Positions 1 to 7,802 of a stretch of 64,000 bases of DNA are shown here, in pieces; positions within the stretch are counted from its first letter, which is position 1; the number at the start of each line of letters is the position of its first letter. A program made the translations under genes and the position numbers. Below the pieces are notes generated by a model. The model did no database searches. It was not told the origin of the DNA and saw only the letters and a list, made by a program, of their open reading frames with translations. The stretch is taken from NCBI RefSeq assembly GCF_002332425.1, contig NZ_NRGS01000014.1, forward strand, positions 62,001 to 126,000, read 5' to 3'. The stretch is from Brachybacterium alimentarium. GTDB taxonomy: Bacteria > Actinomycetota > Actinomycetes > Actinomycetales > Dermabacteraceae.

Positions 1-868
1 TCACCTCGAGGACACGCTTCTTGTCGTGCCAGTAGGTGACGTCGATGGTCTCCTCGAAGGAGGACTCCTCGCCGAAGAAGCGGAACCGGGATTCCCGCTT
101 GTGGCTGGGGTAGCCCACGCGGCGCAGCTCGTTCGTGCGGAAGGCTCCGCCGTTGTCCATCCCGAACAGGGCGAAGGCGTTGGAGACGTCGTTGCCGAAC
201 ATCGAGACGTCCTTGTCGAACACCCCGTCCCCGCGAGTGTCGGGCCGGCCCAGCGCCGAGACGGAGACGGCGTGCCGCTCCCCCAGCACCCCGAGGATGC
301 CGCCGATCGAGTGCGTCGGGTACAGCAGCGGCGGATAGGACGCCGTGGACTTCCAGCTCTCGCCGCCGGAGTACTTGTACGCGTCGTAGAAGCCGAGATC
401 CATGTCGTGGACGTAATCGCCCTCGGCGTAGAACACCTCGCCGAAGGCCCCGGTGCGGTGGATGCGGCGTGCCAGCACCACGGCGGCGTTGTACTGGCTG
501 GTCTCGCCCATCATGTAGACCAGGCCCGTGCGCTGCACCTCCTCGGTGATCTGCCGGATCTCGTCCTCCTCGATCGCCATCGGCACCGCGGAGTAGACGT
601 GCTTGCCGGCGCGCAGCGCGGCCAGGGCGTGCTGTCCATGGGTCCAGCGCTGGGTGAAGATCGCGACGGCGTCGACGTCGGAGGCGAGCAGGTCCTCGAG
701 GGTGTCGTAGCGCCGGTCGAAGGCCACCCCGCGCGCCTCCACCGCATCGATCCGCTCGGGGACGGAGTCGACCGCATACAGCGCATCGATCTCGGGATGG
801 GCGGCGAACAGCTCGGCGAAGTGCGACCCGAACTGGCCGATCCCGACGATACCCAGGGTGAACGACAT
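1..868 (-). CDS. Gfo/Idh/MocA family oxidoreductase, 3' end cut by window edge
   Basis: Reading down from the ATG at 868 gives 289 codons with no stop before the edge, so the C-terminus lies outside the window. The N-terminus has a Rossmann dinucleotide fold (TLGIVGIGQFGSHFAELF), then a second strand of the type DAVAIFTQ. In place of the usual EKP motif is SAVPMAIEEDE, so the sugar-dehydrogenase catalytic Lys appears absent. The middle region (MGETSQYN, DYVHDMDL, YPTHSIGG) resembles Gfo/Idh enzymes acting on sugars or inositols. A strong Shine-Dalgarno (AAGGAGGAAGT) fixes the start. Family assignment is firm; the substrate is unknown. It sits on the same strand as the MFS transporter upstream, but the 68-bp gap and a separate RBS do not prove an operon. 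Confidence 0.85.
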   Translation of the reverse strand, partial: MSFTLGIVGIGQFGSHFAELFAAHPEIDALYAVDSVPERIDAVEARGVAFDRRYDTLEDLLASDVDAVAIFTQRWTHGQHALAALRAGKHVYSAVPMAIEEDEIRQITEEVQRTGLVYMMGETSQYNAAVVLARRIHRTGAFGEVFYAEGDYVHDMDLGFYDAYKYSGGESWKSTASYPPLLYPTHSIGGILGVLGERHAVSVSALGRPDTRGDGVFDKDVSMFGNDVSNAFALFGMDNGGAFRTNELRRVGYPSHKRESRFRFFGEESSFEETIDVTYWHDKKRVLEV

Positions 869-895
869 ACTTCCTCCTTGAAATTAAGTGTCAGG
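869..895 (-). promoter_or_regulatory. AT-rich leader with Shine-Dalgarno and possible operator before the oxidoreductase
   Basis: Immediately upstream of the start at 868, read on the minus strand, is TGACACTTAATTTCA followed by AAGGAGG. The TGA-N9-TCA element is AT-rich in an otherwise GC-rich sequence and partly palindromic. That is typical of operators of LacI- or ROK-type sugar regulators, but no matching second site was found. Only the ribosome binding site is secure. Confidence 0.35.
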
Positions 896-936
896 AGGAA
901 CGCTACGTCACCGCGAACCGTTGCGGCAACCGCCGG

Positions 937-2265
937 TCAGATCCGGCGCCAGCGGCCGTTGCGCCACACGTCCCGCCACGGCGGCACGTGCTGCCCCGTG
1001 GCCGCCATCCGCCGACGGAGCCTGCGCCGGGTGACGAGCATGCCGACGGTGCCGATCGCCAGCAGCGGGATCTGGACGGCGAAGGCGGCACGGAAGGCCA
1101 CCAGGTCGTAGTTCCCGTCGGGCCGCAGCAGGTCCAGCACCATGCCGATCAGCAGGATCGAGATGAGGCCGCCGAGGAAGCCGCCCATGATGACCATGCC
1201 GGTGGCGGTGCCGAGTCGGTGCTTCGCGAGGTCCGTGCGGGGGAAGTCGAAGCCGACGGAGGAGGCCGGACCGCCGATCGAGAAGCCCGCCACCAGGAAC
1301 AGCAGCAGCCAGATCGGCGCCGGGCCGGGCCACAGCACGATCGCGATCAGCGGAGCGGCGATGGTGGCGAGGATGAGCAGCACCAGCGTGGAGCGGCGCA
1401 GCGGATGACGGGTGGTCAGGGCTCCGATCGCGGGACCGCCGACGATCCCGACCACGACCAGGAACGTCATGATCGCGGAGGCGGCGGGACGACTGAGCCC
1501 CTCCCCCGCCGTGAGATACGGATAGCCCCACATCATCGAGAAGGAGATGCCCGTGAAGCCGGCGGTGAAGTGGGTGAAGAAGCCCAGCTGGGTGGCCGGG
1601 TGCCGGATGATCCGGCCGAGGACCAGGGGGATCCGCGCGAGGTTCTGCTGGGAGCGGGGCCTGGGGATCCCCGGAGGGCTGGCGCGCACCACCAGCAGCG
1701 CGAGCAGCCCGGCGCAGGCGCTGACCCCGGCCGTGGTCGCGAAGGCGGTGCTCCATCCGGAGACCGAGAGGATCGCGACGAACGGCACGGCGGAGGCGAT
1801 CTGTCCCACCTGTCCGAGGATGCCGGTCAGCTGGGTGAGCACCGGCACCCGGGCGGCCGGGAACCAGGCGGGGACCAGGCGCACGGCGCTCGAGAAGGTC
1901 AGGGCGTCTCCGGCGCCGACGACCACGCGGGCCACGATCGCGACCCAGACCAGGTCGGTCTGGGAGATGAGGAGCTGCCCGACGGTCATGAGCACGGCGC
2001 CGCCGGTGAGGGTGACGCGGGAGCCGTAACGATCCAGGAGCAGGCCCGCGGGCACCTGGGCCAGGGCGTACACCAGCAGCTGGAGGACGACGAAGGTGGA
2101 GACGATGGTCGCCGAGGTGCCGAAGCGCTCGGTGGCCTCCAGGCCGGAGACCCCCATCGTGGTGCGCTGCAGGACGGCGACGGAATACGCGAGCACCGCC
2201 GCGATCCAGACGACGTAGGCGCGCGTGCCTCCGAGGTGCTTGGCGTCGACCGCGCGGGCGCCCAT
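937..2265 (-). CDS. MFS transporter (12-TM, NarK/DHA-like)
   Basis: This 442-residue protein is almost entirely hydrophobic helices with the major-facilitator loop motif between TM2 and TM3 (PAGLLLDRYGSRVT, about residues 70-83) and a related motif in the second half. Length is normal for a 12-helix MFS carrier. The first periplasmic stretch reads LQRTTMGVSGLEATERFG, a pattern seen in MFS proteins annotated as nitrate/nitrite or drug/metabolite carriers, but no substrate can be named. The start at 2265 follows a weak purine-rich stretch; a TATAGC -10-like hexamer on the same strand lies at 2313-2318. The C-terminus is basic (RRRLRRRMA then WRNGRWRRI). It precedes the Gfo/Idh gene on the same strand and could feed it substrate, which is inference only. 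Confidence 0.88.
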   Translation of the reverse strand: MGARAVDAKHLGGTRAYVVWIAAVLAYSVAVLQRTTMGVSGLEATERFGTSATIVSTFVVLQLLVYALAQVPAGLLLDRYGSRVTLTGGAVLMTVGQLLISQTDLVWVAIVARVVVGAGDALTFSSAVRLVPAWFPAARVPVLTQLTGILGQVGQIASAVPFVAILSVSGWSTAFATTAGVSACAGLLALLVVRASPPGIPRPRSQQNLARIPLVLGRIIRHPATQLGFFTHFTAGFTGISFSMMWGYPYLTAGEGLSRPAASAIMTFLVVVGIVGGPAIGALTTRHPLRRSTLVLLILATIAAPLIAIVLWPGPAPIWLLLFLVAGFSIGGPASSVGFDFPRTDLAKHRLGTATGMVIMGGFLGGLISILLIGMVLDLLRPDGNYDLVAFRAAFAVQIPLLAIGTVGMLVTRRRLRRRMAATGQHVPPWRDVWRNGRWRRI

Positions 2266-2297
2266 GATGATCCTGCTCTCCAGCTCGTGAGGTGTTT

Positions 2298-2328
2298 CTC
2301 GACCGCGTCGAGGCTATACCCGTCGAGG
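2298..2328 (-). promoter_or_regulatory. Palindrome and repeated GTCGAGG around the MFS promoter
   Basis: CTCGAC-CGC-GTCGAG (2298-2312) is a perfect 6-bp inverted repeat. It lies directly beside a minus-strand -10-like TATAGC (2313-2318). A second CGTCGAGG copy at 2321-2328 flanks the hexamer on the other side. The placement suits a repressor operator over the start of transcription of the MFS gene. No local regulator gene was seen. Confidence 0.4.
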
Positions 2329-2424
2329 TCATCGCCGCGTTCCTGACCACCCCTTGCCCTCAGCGAGGCGCGTCGGCCCGCTCATCCTGTGGACACGGCG
2401 CCCCCATGCTCCTCGCTCGGGGCC

Positions 2425-2437
2425 TATAGTCCGGGGC
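2425..2437 (+). promoter_or_regulatory. -10 element of the trp leader (leaderless start)
   Basis: TATAGT at 2425-2430 is followed by seven bases and then the ATG of the leader peptide at 2438. With a normal -10 to +1 distance, transcription would begin at or within a base of the ATG, so the leader peptide would be translated from a leaderless mRNA. No convincing -35 hexamer was found at 17 bp. Confidence 0.55.
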
Positions 2438-2476
2438 ATGCGCATCACGACGACGATGACCTGGTGGACCGCCTGA
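2438..2476 (+). CDS. trpL: trp operon leader peptide with tandem Trp codons
   Basis: A 12-residue ORF reads MRITTTMTWWTA, with two adjacent TGG codons near the end and a TGA stop. Its position 108 bp before trpB, the paired Trp codons and the alternative stem-loops that overlap its end are the classical elements of transcription attenuation by ribosome stalling. When charged tRNA-Trp is scarce the ribosome would pause on the WW pair. There is no Shine-Dalgarno, consistent with initiation at the 5' end of a leaderless transcript. The peptide itself is not expected to have a function. Confidence 0.85.
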   Translation: MRITTTMTWWTA

Positions 2477-2530
2477 GGGCGGTCCCCTGTCGCATGCGCT
2501 GACACCGAAGCCGCCCGCTGTGGGGCGGCT
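2466..2530 (+). promoter_or_regulatory. trp attenuator: pause, antiterminator and terminator stems
   Basis: Three mutually exclusive stems can be drawn. Stem 1:2 pairs GGACCGCC (2466-2473, overlapping the second Trp codon) with GGCGGTCC (2478-2485). Stem 3:4 is the terminator, AGCCGCCC (2509-2516) with GGGCGGCT (2523-2530). The antiterminator 2:3 pairs GGGCGG (2477-2482) with CCGCCC (2511-2516). A ribosome stalled on the Trp codons would mask strand 1, freeing 2 to pair with 3. The terminator is followed by CCTGTC rather than a U-tract, common in GC-rich actinomycetes. Pairings were read by eye; energies were not computed. Confidence 0.8.
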
Positions 2531-2584
2531 CCTGTCATCGGCGGACGCTCCCGCATCGGGCCCGAGACGAAGGACCACGACCCG

Positions 2585-3907
2585 ATGAGCACCACCGCTG
2601 ACCCCCTCCGCGCACACACCTCTGCCTCCCCCGGCGCGACGCGGGATGCCGCACCGCGCACCCTCGCGCAGGCCGCCGACCTCACCCGCGCCCCTGAGCT
2701 CACCGGGAACACCGGCGGGCGCTTCGGCTCCTACGGCGGGGCCGTCCTGCCTCCGCCGCTGGTGGGCCCGATGCAGGAGGTCGCCGACGCCTACGAGGAG
2801 GCCCGGCACGACGAGGGCTTCTACGCCGAGTACGTCCGCCTGCTGCGCGACTACGTCGGCCGTCCGTCGGCGATCTCCCCGGCCGACAGGCTCTCCGACG
2901 CGCTCGGCGGCGCACGCATCCACCTCAAGCGTGAGGATCTCAACCACACCGGCGCGCACAAGATCAACCACACGATCGGCGAGGCGCTGCTGGCCCGGCG
3001 GATGGGCAAGCGCACCCTGATCGCCGAGACCGGCGCCGGTCAGCACGGGGTCGCGCTCGCGACGGCCGCTGCACTGGTAGGCCTGGAGTGCGAGATCCAC
3101 ATGGGCGCGGTGGACGTGGCCAAGCAGCGTCCGAACGTGGTGCGCATGCGCCTGCTGGGTGCGAAGGTGGTCTCGGTCGAGGTGGGCCAGAAGACCCTCA
3201 AGGAGGCTGTGGACTCGGCGTTCGGCGTCTATGCCGCCGATCCCGAGCGCTACCTCTTCGCGATCGGGTCCGTCGTCGGCCCCGCGCCGTTCCCGGACCT
3301 GGTCCGCGATTTCCAGTCGGTCGTGGGCCGCGAGTCCCGCGCCCAGTTCCTCGCAGCGCACGGACGCCTGCCCGACGCGGTGATCGCCTGCGTGGGCGGC
3401 GGCTCCAACGCGATCGGTGCGTTCACCGCCTACCTCGAGGATGCCGACGTGCGCCTGATCGGCGTGGAGCCCGGCGGGCACGGCGAGGAGACCGGGCAGC
3501 ACGCGGCGACGATGACCTTCGGGCGCCCCGGCATGCTGCACGGCATGGAGACCCTGGTGCTGCAGGATGCGGACGACGAACCGGCCGCGGTGCACTCGAT
3601 CGCCTCGGGGCTCGACTACCCCGGGGTGGGGCCGCAGCACGTCCATCTGCGCGATCTGGGCCGCGTCGAGTACGAGAAGGTGGGCGACGAGGCCGTGCTC
3701 GAGGCCTTCCAGCAGCTCAGCCGCACCGAGGGAATCATCCCGGCGCTCGAGTCCGCGCATGCTCTCGCCCACGCGATCCGTCTCGCCCCGACGCTCCCGC
3801 CCGAGACGAACCTGCTGGTCAATCTCTCCGGCCGCGGTGACAAGGACATCGACTACGTCGCCGAGAGGATCGGGATGACCGGGGAGGCCGACGAGATCGT
3901 CGGCTGA
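2585..3907 (+). CDS. trpB: Tryptophan synthase beta chain
   Basis: This 440-residue PLP enzyme condenses indole with L-serine to make tryptophan. The family fingerprint is intact: [17 protein letters not shown] carries the PLP-binding lysine (Lys126), GAGQHGVA is the phosphate-side loop, and [12 protein letters not shown] holds the PLP phosphate. GVEPGGHG and LSGRGDKD, near the C-terminus, are also typical. An N-terminal extension of about 40 residues precedes the conserved core (GRFGSYGG), as in many actinobacterial TrpB. The gene is controlled by the attenuator just upstream. Unusually, trpA does not follow: downstream is only an RDD-family remnant and a convergent aminotransferase. No other trp gene is in the window, so this is either an orphan trpB or the only trp gene at this locus. 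The sequence looks like the TrpA-dependent TrpB1 type rather than TrpB2. Confidence 0.96.
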   Translation: MSTTADPLRAHTSASPGATRDAAPRTLAQAADLTRAPELTGNTGGRFGSYGGAVLPPPLVGPMQEVADAYEEARHDEGFYAEYVRLLRDYVGRPSAISPADRLSDALGGARIHLKREDLNHTGAHKINHTIGEALLARRMGKRTLIAETGAGQHGVALATAAALVGLECEIHMGAVDVAKQRPNVVRMRLLGAKVVSVEVGQKTLKEAVDSAFGVYAADPERYLFAIGSVVGPAPFPDLVRDFQSVVGRESRAQFLAAHGRLPDAVIACVGGGSNAIGAFTAYLEDADVRLIGVEPGGHGEETGQHAATMTFGRPGMLHGMETLVLQDADDEPAAVHSIASGLDYPGVGPQHVHLRDLGRVEYEKVGDEAVLEAFQQLSRTEGIIPALESAHALAHAIRLAPTLPPETNLLVNLSGRGDKDIDYVAERIGMTGEADEIVG

Positions 3908-3930
3908 GCCGACCGCCCTCCGCCGGCCCG

Positions 3931-4252
3931 CTGGGCACGGCGCCGGGTGGGGCTGGAGGTGGTCGCCGTGGCCGACGGCGGCTCGCTCACCGTCGGTGCG
4001 GCGCTGGCCCGGAACACGCTCAAGATCCTGCTGCCCTGGCAGGCGGGGCATGTGACGGCGATCGCGGCGATGTGGGGCGGGTTCGAGGACGGCGATCCGG
4101 TCGCCTACACGTCCTCGATCGTCGTCTACGTCCTGATCACGGCCTACGCGGTGATGTGCCTGCGCGGCAGCGGCCGTGGGCCCCATGACCTCTTGGCCGG
4201 CAGCGTGGTCAGGCCGGTCGGCGCTCCCGCCACGCCCTCGCCACCTCGATGA
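3931..4252 (+). pseudogene. Remnant of an RDD-family membrane protein
   Basis: From a GTG at 3947 one frame reads GLEVVAVADGGSLTVGAA, then two hydrophobic stretches, ending in RGPHDLLAGSVV, which is the C-terminal signature of RDD-domain proteins. The preceding TPGKR-type motif is only partly present, and in another frame: LGTAPG (3931-3948) is followed directly by the GLEVV part. This would fit loss of about four residues with a frameshift. The first transmembrane helix with the RDD triad is missing. The remnant begins 23 bp after trpB and its 3' end overlaps the convergent aminotransferase. I call it a decayed gene; a short expressed membrane peptide cannot be excluded. Confidence 0.55.
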
Positions 4253-5333
4253 GCAGGTCGTTCGCCTCCTGCTCGGCGATGGTGGCGCGCACTCCGTCGG
4301 TCCCGTAGGCGCGCAGCACGAGCCCGCGCCGGTCCGCGAACTCCGCGAACTCCGTCGTCTTCTCCCCCAGGGGGAAGTAGACGAAGTTCCCCTGTGCGGA
4401 CGGCATCTGCCAGCCCTGCTCGGCGAGCGCGGACAGCACCCGCGACCGCTCCTCGCGGATCCAGACGGCCCGTCGGTCCAGTTCCTGCTGCACGTCTCCT
4501 CGCAGGCTCATCAGGGCTGCGGTCTGGGCGGGGATGCTCGCCCCGAACGGCACGGTGACCTGGCTGAGCGCACGTGCCAGCCGGGGGTGGGCGACGGCAT
4601 AGCCGATCCGCAGGCCGGCCAGGCCCTGCAGTTTGGAGAAGGTGCGCAGCAGCACCACGTTGCCGTGGCGGCGGAAGATCCCGGCGGTGCCCGCCACGGT
4701 GGCCGGGTCGTGGAATTCGCGGTAGGCCTCGTCGATCGCGACCACGGCGTCCTCGGGGACCGCGCCGAGGAACGCTTCGATCTGCGCGGTGGACAGCGAG
4801 GCCCCGGTGGGATTGTTCGGGGTGCACAGGATGATCAGACGGGTGCGGTCGGTGACCGCTGCGGCCATCGCGTCGAGGTCGTACTCGAGCTCGGCGGTGA
4901 GGGGCACCTGCACCGAGACACCGCCGTGGGAGCCGACGAGGATCGGGTAGGCCTCGAAGGAGCGCCAGGGGTAGACGACCTCGTCGCCCTGGTCGACGAG
5001 GGCTCGCACCAGATCACCGGTGACCGCGACCGATCCGGTGGACAGCGCGATCTGCGAGGGATCCACGCCGTGCTTCGTCCCGAGCGCCTCGCGCAGCTCG
5101 TGGGCTGCCGCATCCGGGTAGCGGTTCGTCACCTCGAGGCCTGCGGCGGCGGCGTCCCGGACGGCCGCCACCGGGGGGAACGGCGATTCGTTCGAGGAGG
5201 CCTTGAAGCGTCGGCTCCCGTCCTCCGCGGCGGGCTTGCCGGCGACATAGGCGGGCAGCTCCTCGAGCACGGAGCGGACACGAATGGTCTCGGACGGTGC
5301 GGGCACGACGTCAGGATCGGGCGTGGTCGACAT
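4209..5333 (-). CDS. HisC-like histidinol-phosphate / aromatic amino acid aminotransferase
   Basis: This 374-residue class-II (fold type I) PLP aminotransferase matches the HisC/Pat family. Visible landmarks are FKASSNESPFPP at the N-terminus, ILCTPNNPTGASL for cofactor stacking, VAIDEAYREFHD, and RTFSKLQGLAGLRIGYA with the Schiff-base lysine at about residue 234. The C-terminus ends GTDGVRATIAEQEAND. No his genes surround it, so a Pat role (aromatic amino acid transamination) is as likely as histidine biosynthesis; its position convergent with trpB is suggestive but not proof. The start at 5333 is chosen because a TACGCT hexamer (5340-5345, minus strand) lies exactly six bases upstream, fitting a leaderless transcript; longer upstream reading has no homology. 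Confidence 0.88.
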   Translation of the reverse strand: MSTTPDPDVVPAPSETIRVRSVLEELPAYVAGKPAAEDGSRRFKASSNESPFPPVAAVRDAAAAGLEVTNRYPDAAAHELREALGTKHGVDPSQIALSTGSVAVTGDLVRALVDQGDEVVYPWRSFEAYPILVGSHGGVSVQVPLTAELEYDLDAMAAAVTDRTRLIILCTPNNPTGASLSTAQIEAFLGAVPEDAVVAIDEAYREFHDPATVAGTAGIFRRHGNVVLLRTFSKLQGLAGLRIGYAVAHPRLARALSQVTVPFGASIPAQTAALMSLRGDVQQELDRRAVWIREERSRVLSALAEQGWQMPSAQGNFVYFPLGEKTTEFAEFADRRGLVLRAYGTDGVRATIAEQEANDLLIEVARAWRERRPA

Positions 5334-5471
5334 GCCTCCAGCGTAGGCGGATCTCGGTGGGCCCCGCGCGCTGTCCGCGACGGACGACGGACAGCGCGCG
5401 ACGGACGCCCGACGCCCGACGATGAGGTTTTCCCCCGTGCCTCTGCGGGACCGGGCTGGAACAATGGGGCC

Positions 5472-5870
5472 ATGCGATTCCTCGGACACATCATCGTCAC
5501 CGGCCTCGCGCTGTGGGTCACCGCCCTGATCCTGCCCGGCATGCACCTGGGCGACAACAGCGCGGCCATGCTCACCCAGGTCATCACCATCGCCGTGATC
5601 GCCGTGATCCTCGCTCTGATCAACACGATCGTGAAGCCGATCCTGTCGTTCCTCACCTTCCCGATCACCTGCCTCACCCTCGGCCTGTTCCAGCTGGTCA
5701 TCAACACCCTGATGCTGCTGCTGACGAGCTGGGTCTCGGGTCTGCTCGGCCTGACCCTGGAGTTCGACACCTTCTGGTGGGCACTGCTGGCGGGCGTGAT
5801 CATCGGGATCCTCTCCGCGATCGTCGAGGCCGTGACCGGGATCGGTGACGAGCGCGAGGTGCGCGACTGA
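5472..5870 (+). CDS. Small four-helix membrane protein, phage holin family 4 / YvlD-like
   Basis: The 132-residue product is nearly all membrane: four hydrophobic segments at about residues 5-25, 35-55, 60-88 and 95-118, with the conserved NTIVKPILSFLTFPITCLTLG stretch shared by the mycobacterial 4-TMS holin superfamily (PF04020, YvlD). These proteins are widespread chromosomal genes of unclear function, and there are no other phage genes here, so the holin name should not be read as lysis activity. AACAAT at 5460-5465 is followed by six bases and the ATG, a likely leaderless start. It is followed by purB on the same strand with its own promoter-like element. Confidence 0.85.
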   Translation: MRFLGHIIVTGLALWVTALILPGMHLGDNSAAMLTQVITIAVIAVILALINTIVKPILSFLTFPITCLTLGLFQLVINTLMLLLTSWVSGLLGLTLEFDTFWWALLAGVIIGILSAIVEAVTGIGDEREVRD

Positions 5871-5943
5871 CCCGGTCCGAGGCGGTTCCGGCCCGGCACG
5901 GACCGGCGCCCATCCCGGGCCGAGATTCTGGGAGAATGCCCCC

Positions 5944-7383
5944 ATGGCTCATTCCTTCGCGGACATCACGCCGCCGATCGCCCTGACCCCTCTCGATGGC
6001 CGCTACCGCGCGCAGGCCGCGCCGCTGGTGGATCACCTCTCCGAGGCCGCGCTGAACCGTTCTCGCCTGGTGGTGGAGACCGAGTGGATGATCCATCTGC
6101 TCGACGGGGAGGTCATCCCCGGTCTGCGTCGCCTCAGCGATGACGAGCGCGCCCTGCTGCGGGCAATCCCCGAGGACTTCGGTGCCGAGGGCATCGCCGA
6201 GCATGCCGAGATCGAGCGCGAGACCGTGCACGACGTCAAGGCGATCGAGTACTACATCAAGCGCCGCCTGGCCGGCACCAGCCTCGAGCCGCTGGCCGAG
6301 GTGGTGCACATCTACTGCACCAGCGAGGACGTCAACAACCTCTCCTACGCCCTGATGATCCGCGGGGCGGTCCACGACGTGTGGCTGCCGGCGTTCGAGC
6401 AGCTCATCGGCGACCTCCAGGTCCTGGCCCGGGAGACCGCCGACGTGCCGATGCTGTCGCGCACCCACGGCCAGCCGGCGACCCCCACCACTCTGGGCAA
6501 GGAGATGGCGGTGTTCGCCCACCGTCTGGGCCGTCAGGCGCGACGCCTCCGCGCCGACGAGATGCTCGGCAAGATCAACGGCGCCACCGGTACCTACGCC
6601 GCGCACGCCGTCGCCGTGCCGTCGGCCGACTGGGAGCAGGTCTCCCGCAGCTTCGTCGAGCACCTGGGGCTCACCTGGAACCCGCTGACCACGCAGATCG
6701 AGTCCCATGATTGGCAGGCCGAGGTCTACGCGGACATCGCGCGCGCCGGCCGCATCCTGCACAACCTGGCCACCGACATCTGGACCTACATCTCGATGGG
6801 CTACTTCCGTCAGCGGCTCTCCGCGCAGGGCGGCACCGGCTCCTCGACGATGCCCCACAAGGTGAACCCGATCCGCTTCGAGAACGCCGAGGCGAACCTC
6901 GAGATCTCCGGGGCGCTGCTGGACTCGCTCTCCCAGACCCTGGTCACCTCGCGTCTGCAGCGCGATCTCACCGACTCCACCACCCAGCGCAACATCGGGC
7001 CGGCGCTCGGGCACTCGCTGCTGGCGATCTCGAACCTGCGCCGAGGACTTTCGGGCCTGGACGTCGACGCCGAGGCCATGGCCGCGGACCTCGAGGGCAA
7101 CTGGGAGGTGCTCGGCGAGGCCGTGCAGTCCGTCATGCGCACCCTCGGCGTGCAGGGCACCACCGGGATGGACAACCCGTACGAGCGGCTGAAGGACCTC
7201 ACCCGCGGGCACCGGGTCACCGGCGAGGGCATGCGCGAGTTCATCGGCACCCTGGGCCTGCCCGCGGCGGAGCAGGAGCGTCTGCTGGCCCTCACCCCTC
7301 AGACCTACGTCGGCTATGCCGCCTCGCTCGTCGAGCACCTCGACACGAAGGGCGACCAGGGCGACGAGGGCGGACGGTCCTGA
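5944..7383 (+). CDS. purB: Adenylosuccinate lyase
   Basis: This 479-residue enzyme belongs to the fumarase/aspartase superfamily and catalyses two steps of purine synthesis: release of fumarate from SAICAR and from adenylosuccinate. The superfamily signature GSSTMPHKVNP is at about residues 298-308, with SRTHGQPATPTTLGKE (general-acid His region) and TSEDVNNLSYAL earlier. Length and architecture match the longer PurB type of about 460-480 residues (E. coli-like) rather than the 430-residue B. subtilis type. GAGAAT at 5932-5937 stands six bases before the ATG, suggesting a leaderless message. The stop overlaps the next start (TGATG), coupling it to the CsoR gene, an unexpected partner. Confidence 0.97.
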   Translation: MAHSFADITPPIALTPLDGRYRAQAAPLVDHLSEAALNRSRLVVETEWMIHLLDGEVIPGLRRLSDDERALLRAIPEDFGAEGIAEHAEIERETVHDVKAIEYYIKRRLAGTSLEPLAEVVHIYCTSEDVNNLSYALMIRGAVHDVWLPAFEQLIGDLQVLARETADVPMLSRTHGQPATPTTLGKEMAVFAHRLGRQARRLRADEMLGKINGATGTYAAHAVAVPSADWEQVSRSFVEHLGLTWNPLTTQIESHDWQAEVYADIARAGRILHNLATDIWTYISMGYFRQRLSAQGGTGSSTMPHKVNPIRFENAEANLEISGALLDSLSQTLVTSRLQRDLTDSTTQRNIGPALGHSLLAISNLRRGLSGLDVDAEAMAADLEGNWEVLGEAVQSVMRTLGVQGTTGMDNPYERLKDLTRGHRVTGEGMREFIGTLGLPAAEQERLLALTPQTYVGYAASLVEHLDTKGDQGDEGGRS

Positions 7384-7802
7384 TGAGCACCGCCGAGGAG
7401 CCTGCGGTGCCCGTCGGCCGCGAGGCGGACGGATCCGCGGATGCGGGCGCCGCCGCGTCGGCCGCCGCGGCGCCGGAGACGCCCGTCCCCACGAAGCCCG
7501 GGGACCACGGCACCCACGGGGATCCCGGCTACCAGGGCAGGAAGTCGCCCTACCTGCGGCGGCTGAAGCTCATCGAGGGCCAGGTGAGAGGCCTGCACCG
7601 GATGGTGGAGGACGACACCTACTGCATCGACGTGCTCACCCAGATCTCCGCGGTCACCAAGGCGCTCGAATCGGTGGCCCTGGGTCTGGTCGACGACCAC
7701 ATCCATCACTGCGTGCACGACGCCGCGGCGTCCGGGGACAGCGAGGAGCTGGACCGCAAGATGGACGAGATCATGGGTGCCGTCCGACGGCTCATGAAGT
7801 GA
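7383..7802 (+). CDS. csoR: CsoR-family copper-sensing transcriptional repressor
   Basis: This is a 139-residue DUF156/CsoR protein. After a 55-residue Ala/Pro-rich N-terminal tail, the all-helical core begins at YLRRLKLIEGQVRGLHRMV, the DNA/phosphate-facing helix of the family. The copper ligand set is complete: Cys81 (YCIDVL), His106 and Cys110 (HIHHC). Spacings of 25 and 4 match Cys36-His61-Cys65 of M. tuberculosis CsoR, so Cu(I) sensing is the best prediction, rather than the formaldehyde or nickel/cobalt relatives. No copper ATPase or chaperone is adjacent, so its targets are elsewhere. The ATG overlaps the purB stop and its own stop overlaps the start of the DNA glycosylase. The long disordered tail is unusual. 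Confidence 0.9.
   Translation: MSTAEEPAVPVGREADGSADAGAAASAAAAPETPVPTKPGDHGTHGDPGYQGRKSPYLRRLKLIEGQVRGLHRMVEDDTYCIDVLTQISAVTKALESVALGLVDDHIHHCVHDAAASGDSEELDRKMDEIMGAVRRLMK

Noticed and set aside
5472-5870. Prophage remnant suggested by the holin-like protein
   Set aside because: The family is a common chromosomal membrane protein, and no lysin, integrase or structural phage genes are adjacent.
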